A stretch of 64,000 nt of DNA from a virus: the IMG/VR virus record IMGVR_UViG_3300035698_007208, positions 33,927 through 97,926 of that record; one strand, 5' to 3'. Shown one piece after another: positions 60,683 through 64,000 of the stretch; within the stretch, counting starts at the first letter, position 1, and every line of letters begins with the position of its first letter. The notes under the pieces are model-generated. The model made no database searches, had not been told where the DNA came from, and saw only the letters and a program-made list of their open reading frames with translations. A program made the translations under genes and the position numbers.

Positions 60683-61159
60683 TTACACAGCACCATTCAA
60701 TTCATCACGAACATCCATTAAGCATTTTCCTAATAAATTTTGCCCTTGCCATTTAGATTCGTCAAAGCGATCAGGATCGTCTGCGCCCATGCCAATACCC
60801 CAAACTACATCGTATGGACTAGCCTCAACCATATGCTTGTTGGCAGTATCAATAAGTGCTTTTTTTAACATTGGGATTTGATTGAATTTGGCACGTATTG
60901 CGTCCTTGACAATTTCATACCTTACTTCGGACCATTTTGCATCATCGTAACCGACAATCTCCCGCCCAATTGCTTTCTGTTCCCTAGGATTTAATGTAGC
61001 CATAACTTTTGCCATGCTATCACTATCGCCAGCAACTTCTGCCTTTTTGTACATCATATACTGCTCAACACAGTTAAACTCTGTGTCCTCTACTATTATA
61101 TTAGTTAGTAGCCAGTTTGAGTATATGCCGCCCCAAAAAAATTCGTATTCATCGTTCAT
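60683..61159 (-). CDS. NADAR-family (YbiA/DUF1768) protein
   Basis: A 158-residue protein. FFWGGIYSNW, CVEQYMMYKKAEVAGD, AIGREIVGYDDAKW, VEASPYDVVWGIG and NLLGKCLMDVRDEL follow the NADAR fold in order. Family members are N-glycosidases of riboflavin-type intermediates (YbiA) or remove ADP-ribose from guanine in DNA, countering DarT1. Position in the same early operon as FolE and close to NadV-NadM supports an ADP-ribose or NAD-linked anti-defence role. Start next to ATGA overlap. Confidence 0.85.
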   Translation of the reverse strand: MNDEYEFFWGGIYSNWLLTNIIVEDTEFNCVEQYMMYKKAEVAGDSDSMAKVMATLNPREQKAIGREIVGYDDAKWSEVRYEIVKDAIRAKFNQIPMLKKALIDTANKHMVEASPYDVVWGIGMGADDPDRFDESKWQGQNLLGKCLMDVRDELNGAV

Positions 61160-61356
61160 TGTGTCTTCCTTATTTTTATTATTCCGCTTTCCCAGTTGTC
61201 TGCAACATCGTTTGCATAATAGATGCTTTTGCCAGGAAGAGATCGGTTTTCTATCAGCTCATTGTTTTCATACATAAGGACGTTATACATTTCACTTTCA
61301 CCTGTATCCCCGCCTAAATTAATTGTTGTTATTTTAATTTCACTTGTTCTATTCAT
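61156..61356 (-). CDS. Small protein, first gene of the NADAR-folE-queE operon (66 aa)
   Basis: A 66-residue beta-rich protein (SEIKITTINLGGDTGESEMYNVLMYENNELIENRSLPG). The promoter lies directly before it: only five bases separate the -10 from ATG 61356, so the mRNA should be leaderless. Similar short proteins are common in T4-like phages. Confidence 0.65.
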   Translation of the reverse strand: MNRTSEIKITTINLGGDTGESEMYNVLMYENNELIENRSLPGKSIYYANDVADNWESGIIKIRKTQ

Positions 61357-61361
61357 GTTGT

Positions 61362-61390
61362 ATTATAGCATCCTTTTTATGATTTGTCTA
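61362..61390 (-). promoter_or_regulatory. Sigma-70-like promoter (TAGACA-17-TATAAT), leaderless
   Basis: -35 TAGACA (61385-61390) and -10 TATAAT (61362-61367), preceded by TGC. ATG 61356 follows after ACAAC. Confidence 0.82.
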
Positions 61391-61395
61391 GTGTT

Positions 61396-61890
61396 TTACT
61401 TGGGATTCCACCATTCTTCATACGGGAATACAATCCAAGGATCGTAATCTGGAGTTAATGTTCTAGCACTATAGTCTACTCCTTGAAATATACTTTGGTC
61501 TTTATTAAATAATGTAGCAATTTTAATAATTGGCAATCCACTTGGCCAAAGATTAATATGCTTACTTGTTTGATCAGTTATATCAATTAAAGTTTTACCG
61601 GAATCATTTACATCATCAATTATTAATACATTAGCTGGTATACCATCTCTAATATATGAAAATATGACTTTGTCTAATGCAATCGTGTCTTGAGTGCCAC
61701 CATCACGAGTTTGCCAAGTAAATCCTTCAAATGGCACTTCATAATAATGACTTAACATAACACCTGGTATATACGCGCCACGTCCCGGTCCTATAATAAT
61801 ATCTGGACAAAACCCATCTCTTGCCATTTGCCTAGTTAGCTCAACAAGGTCATTTTCCATCTGTTCGTTAGTATAATAAAACTTATTCAT
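61396..61890 (-). CDS. Phosphoribosyltransferase (purine type)
   Basis: A 164-residue type I PRTase: DIIIGPGRGAYIPGVMLSHY, then VLIIDDVNDSGKTLID, the PRPP-binding loop, and a hood with PWIVFPYEEWW as in xanthine-guanine enzymes. It would salvage a purine base. It overlaps the GalE-like gene by 4 bases. Exact base specificity is not readable. Confidence 0.82.
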   Translation of the reverse strand: MNKFYYTNEQMENDLVELTRQMARDGFCPDIIIGPGRGAYIPGVMLSHYYEVPFEGFTWQTRDGGTQDTIALDKVIFSYIRDGIPANVLIIDDVNDSGKTLIDITDQTSKHINLWPSGLPIIKIATLFNKDQSIFQGVDYSARTLTPDYDPWIVFPYEEWWNPK

Positions 61891-62990
61891 TTTTGCTTTA
61901 GTTCCCAGTTGTAAGCGTCAAGTATTATATCATCAATATTGTATTGTGGTTTCCATCCTAATATAGATTTGGCTCTTTTTATATTAGCATGTGTTAATGA
62001 AACGTCGCCAGTTCTCTTAACAGATATTTTATGTTTTGGGTGCGTACCTGTAATTTTTTCAAATTTTTCAAGTACTTGTAGTACAGTGTACGGGTTACTA
62101 TTGCCTATGTTAAACACCCCGCTTTCCTTTTCTTTAAGGTATACTATTGCATCTAAGTTTGCTCTTGCAGCATCAACCACATGAGTATAGTCTCTAGCAG
62201 CAGTGCCGTCCCACGTATCATAAGTTTCATCAGTATTAGACCAAGAATCTCTTTCAATTGCTTGCTCCTCTTCTGATTTTGCATAATACAGTGTACGAGA
62301 CTGCATGCTTCCTTTAGATGCAGGACTTAAATCACCCCCGTTTACGGTAAGTACTTCGTTATGTATAATTGATTTACATATGGATGGGATTAAATGTGTT
62401 GCAGGTTTTTGTAAATATCCATGCTTTAAGTCTTTAGATGCACCAGCAATATTATGGTAACGAAGAACAACAAAATTCATCCCGTAAGCATTTTTATAAT
62501 CGCATAATAATGTTTCAATCATTGCTTTAGATCTACTATACGGTGACAATGGATTTAAACTTTCAGTTTCCTTAAATGCCTTAGGTGTGTAGTTTCCACT
62601 AAGTTCCCCTCCTTGTGATCCCTCGCGTTCACCGTATACACTACTTGAGCTAGCAAATATAAATTCCTTAACACCTGCTTCAACAGCATGGTTTAATAAT
62701 AAAATTGTATTAGCTACGTTATTTAAATAGTATTCACTAGGCTCATAAATGCTACGCTCAACTTCATGTTCAGCAGCAAGGTGTATTATAGTGTCGGGTC
62801 TAGTTAGTGCAATAATTCCCTTAACTTGTGAATTAGCAATATCAAAAGGATATTGAGTAACACCTTCAATATCCTTTTTCTTTTTGTCAATATTAATTAC
62901 ATTATAACCTGCCGACACTAATTGTTTACAAGTTTCAACACCTATAAATCCACTACCACCGGTAACTAATATTGTTTGATCTTTGTTCAT
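61887..62990 (-). CDS. NAD-dependent UDP-sugar epimerase (GalE-like)
   Basis: A 367-residue extended SDR with GGSGFIG (11-17), SSSSVYGE and the catalytic YSRSK. After ITVNGG-like VNGGDLSPA an insert of about 35 residues precedes WDGTAARDYTHV, longer than in host GalE. It probably interconverts a UDP-hexose for the glycan pathway. AAGGTAAT precedes ATG 62990. Confidence 0.85.
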   Translation of the reverse strand: MNKDQTILVTGGSGFIGVETCKQLVSAGYNVINIDKKKKDIEGVTQYPFDIANSQVKGIIALTRPDTIIHLAAEHEVERSIYEPSEYYLNNVANTILLLNHAVEAGVKEFIFASSSSVYGEREGSQGGELSGNYTPKAFKETESLNPLSPYSRSKAMIETLLCDYKNAYGMNFVVLRYHNIAGASKDLKHGYLQKPATHLIPSICKSIIHNEVLTVNGGDLSPASKGSMQSRTLYYAKSEEEQAIERDSWSNTDETYDTWDGTAARDYTHVVDAARANLDAIVYLKEKESGVFNIGNSNPYTVLQVLEKFEKITGTHPKHKISVKRTGDVSLTHANIKRAKSILGWKPQYNIDDIILDAYNWELKQK

Positions 62991-62999
62991 AGTATTACC

Positions 63000-63968
63000 T
63001 TAATTGAACCATTTTTCAAAACAAGACGTATCAAGCATGTATTGGTTCTTTTTATAGTTTGTTATTGCATCATAAACCATATCTATACTTTCTTCAAATG
63101 TGTCAAATAAGTTTTCTTTAGGATACAGTTCAGGATACACTAATCGGTTTGGTACAATAGGAATGCAACCCAAATATGCTGCCTCTGCAATTCCAAATCC
63201 AAAATTTTCTTGTAATGCATAACTAACTACAACCTTACTCTTTGCTAGCAATTCGTAGTAGCCTTTTCTATCTAAATCTAAGTCTTGTGTTTTAATACAC
63301 TTGATTCCCATGTCGCAGTCTAATAACTGATGAGCAAGTTCATCAAATAGCCATGGTTGTTTTTCGTCACAAAGTCTACCATTAAAAACTACAATATTTT
63401 CTTTCTTTGTTCCTAAGTAAGGCTTAAGTCCAGTGTGATCAACAGGTAAGCCCGTTACTACTAATTTATTAGGATCAATCATGCGTTTTTTAATAATGTC
63501 ATTTTTAATAAACTCACTTGCACAGTAAACAGTTTCAGCAATATCAAAAATAATGTCTTCGAAATTCTTAGCCCATCGCTCCATGTCCCGCACAAAATCA
63601 GTATCAGTAAAACTACCTGCATGAATAATACCTGTAATTTTAGCATCAGTTTTTGTAAAGTAATTCATATATGCAATTGATTCAATACCAGGGAACCAAA
63701 TATCACTAAAGAAAAACTTATCGCCATCATTAATTTCTCCGCGTTCGTACATGCCAGCTATCTTAGCTAACTGTAACGCTTTAAATTTGCTAGTAAATGG
63801 TGCATTTAAGAATTGGCCTTTTGGTGGGCGAGGGGATTCTCCACTAATCGGCATTACTTTTACATATTCCTTACCACTAGATTGCAAGTAAGCCTCAATG
63901 TCACGATCCATATGAACTGTATATCGCCCATCAATATGTTCTAGTGGTACATAAATTATTTTACTCAT
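63000..63968 (-). CDS. GT-B glycosyltransferase (GT4-like)
   Basis: A 322-residue protein. The C-terminal half has VVFNGRLCDEKQPWLFDELA, ELLAKSKVVVSYALQENFGFGIAEAAYLGCIPIVPN, the ENFG-E donor site of GT4 enzymes. The N-terminal half is shorter than usual. AGGAAACACC precedes ATG 63968. Donor unknown. The last gene in the window; the upstream sequence to 64000 shows no start of another gene. Confidence 0.82.
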   Translation of the reverse strand: MSKIIYVPLEHIDGRYTVHMDRDIEAYLQSSGKEYVKVMPISGESPRPPKGQFLNAPFTSKFKALQLAKIAGMYERGEINDGDKFFFSDIWFPGIESIAYMNYFTKTDAKITGIIHAGSFTDTDFVRDMERWAKNFEDIIFDIAETVYCASEFIKNDIIKKRMIDPNKLVVTGLPVDHTGLKPYLGTKKENIVVFNGRLCDEKQPWLFDELAHQLLDCDMGIKCIKTQDLDLDRKGYYELLAKSKVVVSYALQENFGFGIAEAAYLGCIPIVPNRLVYPELYPKENLFDTFEESIDMVYDAITNYKKNQYMLDTSCFEKWFN

Positions 63969-64000
63969 TGGTGTTTCCTTTCTTGTTTTCCCAACTGCTA

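Noticed and set aside
1-64000. tRNA genes, rRNA, integrase or IS elements
   Set aside because: None could be recognised by reading. Intergenic gaps are short and mostly explained by promoters and terminators; a covariance-model scan would be needed to exclude tRNAs.

Overview
The window looks like part of a large, AT-rich, T4-like marine tailed phage (contractile-tail myovirus type). The evidence is a giant tail/baseplate structural gene followed by fibre-like genes, T4-type late promoter boxes (TATAAATA/GATAAATA), a T4 DenV-like repair glycosylase, a T4 RNase H-like 5' nuclease, and a MoxR-VWA pair of the kind seen in marine T4-like phages. Genes are tightly packed, with many ATGA/TAATG overlaps. 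I found no tRNA, integrase or host gene. The host is unknown. An AT-rich marine alphaproteobacterium (SAR11-like) would fit the base composition and the Rickettsia 17-kDa-antigen-like secreted protein, but that is inference.

Layout. (1) 1-14.1 kb, plus strand: virion structural block. A 5'-truncated protein of over 3,380 residues with collagen-like and Asn/Gly repeats is followed by fibre-like and small structural genes and closed by an intrinsic terminator. (2) 14.1-39.3 kb, plus strand: a long accessory block dominated by glycan chemistry. It holds two GT-A glycosyltransferases, a UDP-sugar dehydrogenase, a radical SAM protein and four paralogues of one unnamed glycosyltransferase-like family (one fused to a HAD phosphatase). 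It also holds two SGNH hydrolases, a cupin isomerase-like protein, a nucleotidyltransferase-kinase fusion, a shikimate dehydrogenase-like enzyme, a GatZ/KbaZ-like protein and a carbamoyltransferase. Next to these is a 1,097-residue protein built of ten diverged repeats of a GT-A-like module, whose single-unit relative lies at 18.1 kb. (3) 39.3-45.3 kb, minus strand: small unknown genes, then a VWA/metalloprotease-like protein, a MoxR ATPase and a secreted glycine-zipper protein, several with near-consensus sigma-70 promoters. (4) 45.4-47.2 kb, plus strand: a GIY-YIG homing endonuclease interrupted by an in-frame amber codon, then a zinc-ribbon protein. (5) 47.2-64 kb, minus strand: early/middle metabolism and takeover genes. 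These include DenV, glutaredoxin, an esterase, a 5' nuclease, nicotinamide phosphoribosyltransferase (NadV), NadM-Nudix, a BFD-like ferredoxin fusion, QueE, a dual-specificity phosphatase, FolE, a NADAR protein, a phosphoribosyltransferase, a GalE-like epimerase and a GT-B glycosyltransferase.

How the genes fit together. NadV plus NadM form a complete two-step nicotinamide-to-NAD route (the NARP2 arrangement), and the NADAR gene lies in the same early region. This suggests NAD/ADP-ribose counter-defence. FolE and QueE are two of the enzymes leading to preQ0-type 7-deazaguanines, suggesting DNA base modification. The plus-strand sugar block reads as a self-contained route to an unusual activated sugar or polyol that is assembled into a glycan on the virion or the host surface. 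That is the best candidate for an undescribed system here.

Expression signals. Early promoters on the minus strand share TTGAC(A/T)-16/18-TATAAT. Three of them place the predicted transcription start on the ATG, implying leaderless mRNAs. Late boxes with ATG five bases downstream occur on both strands.
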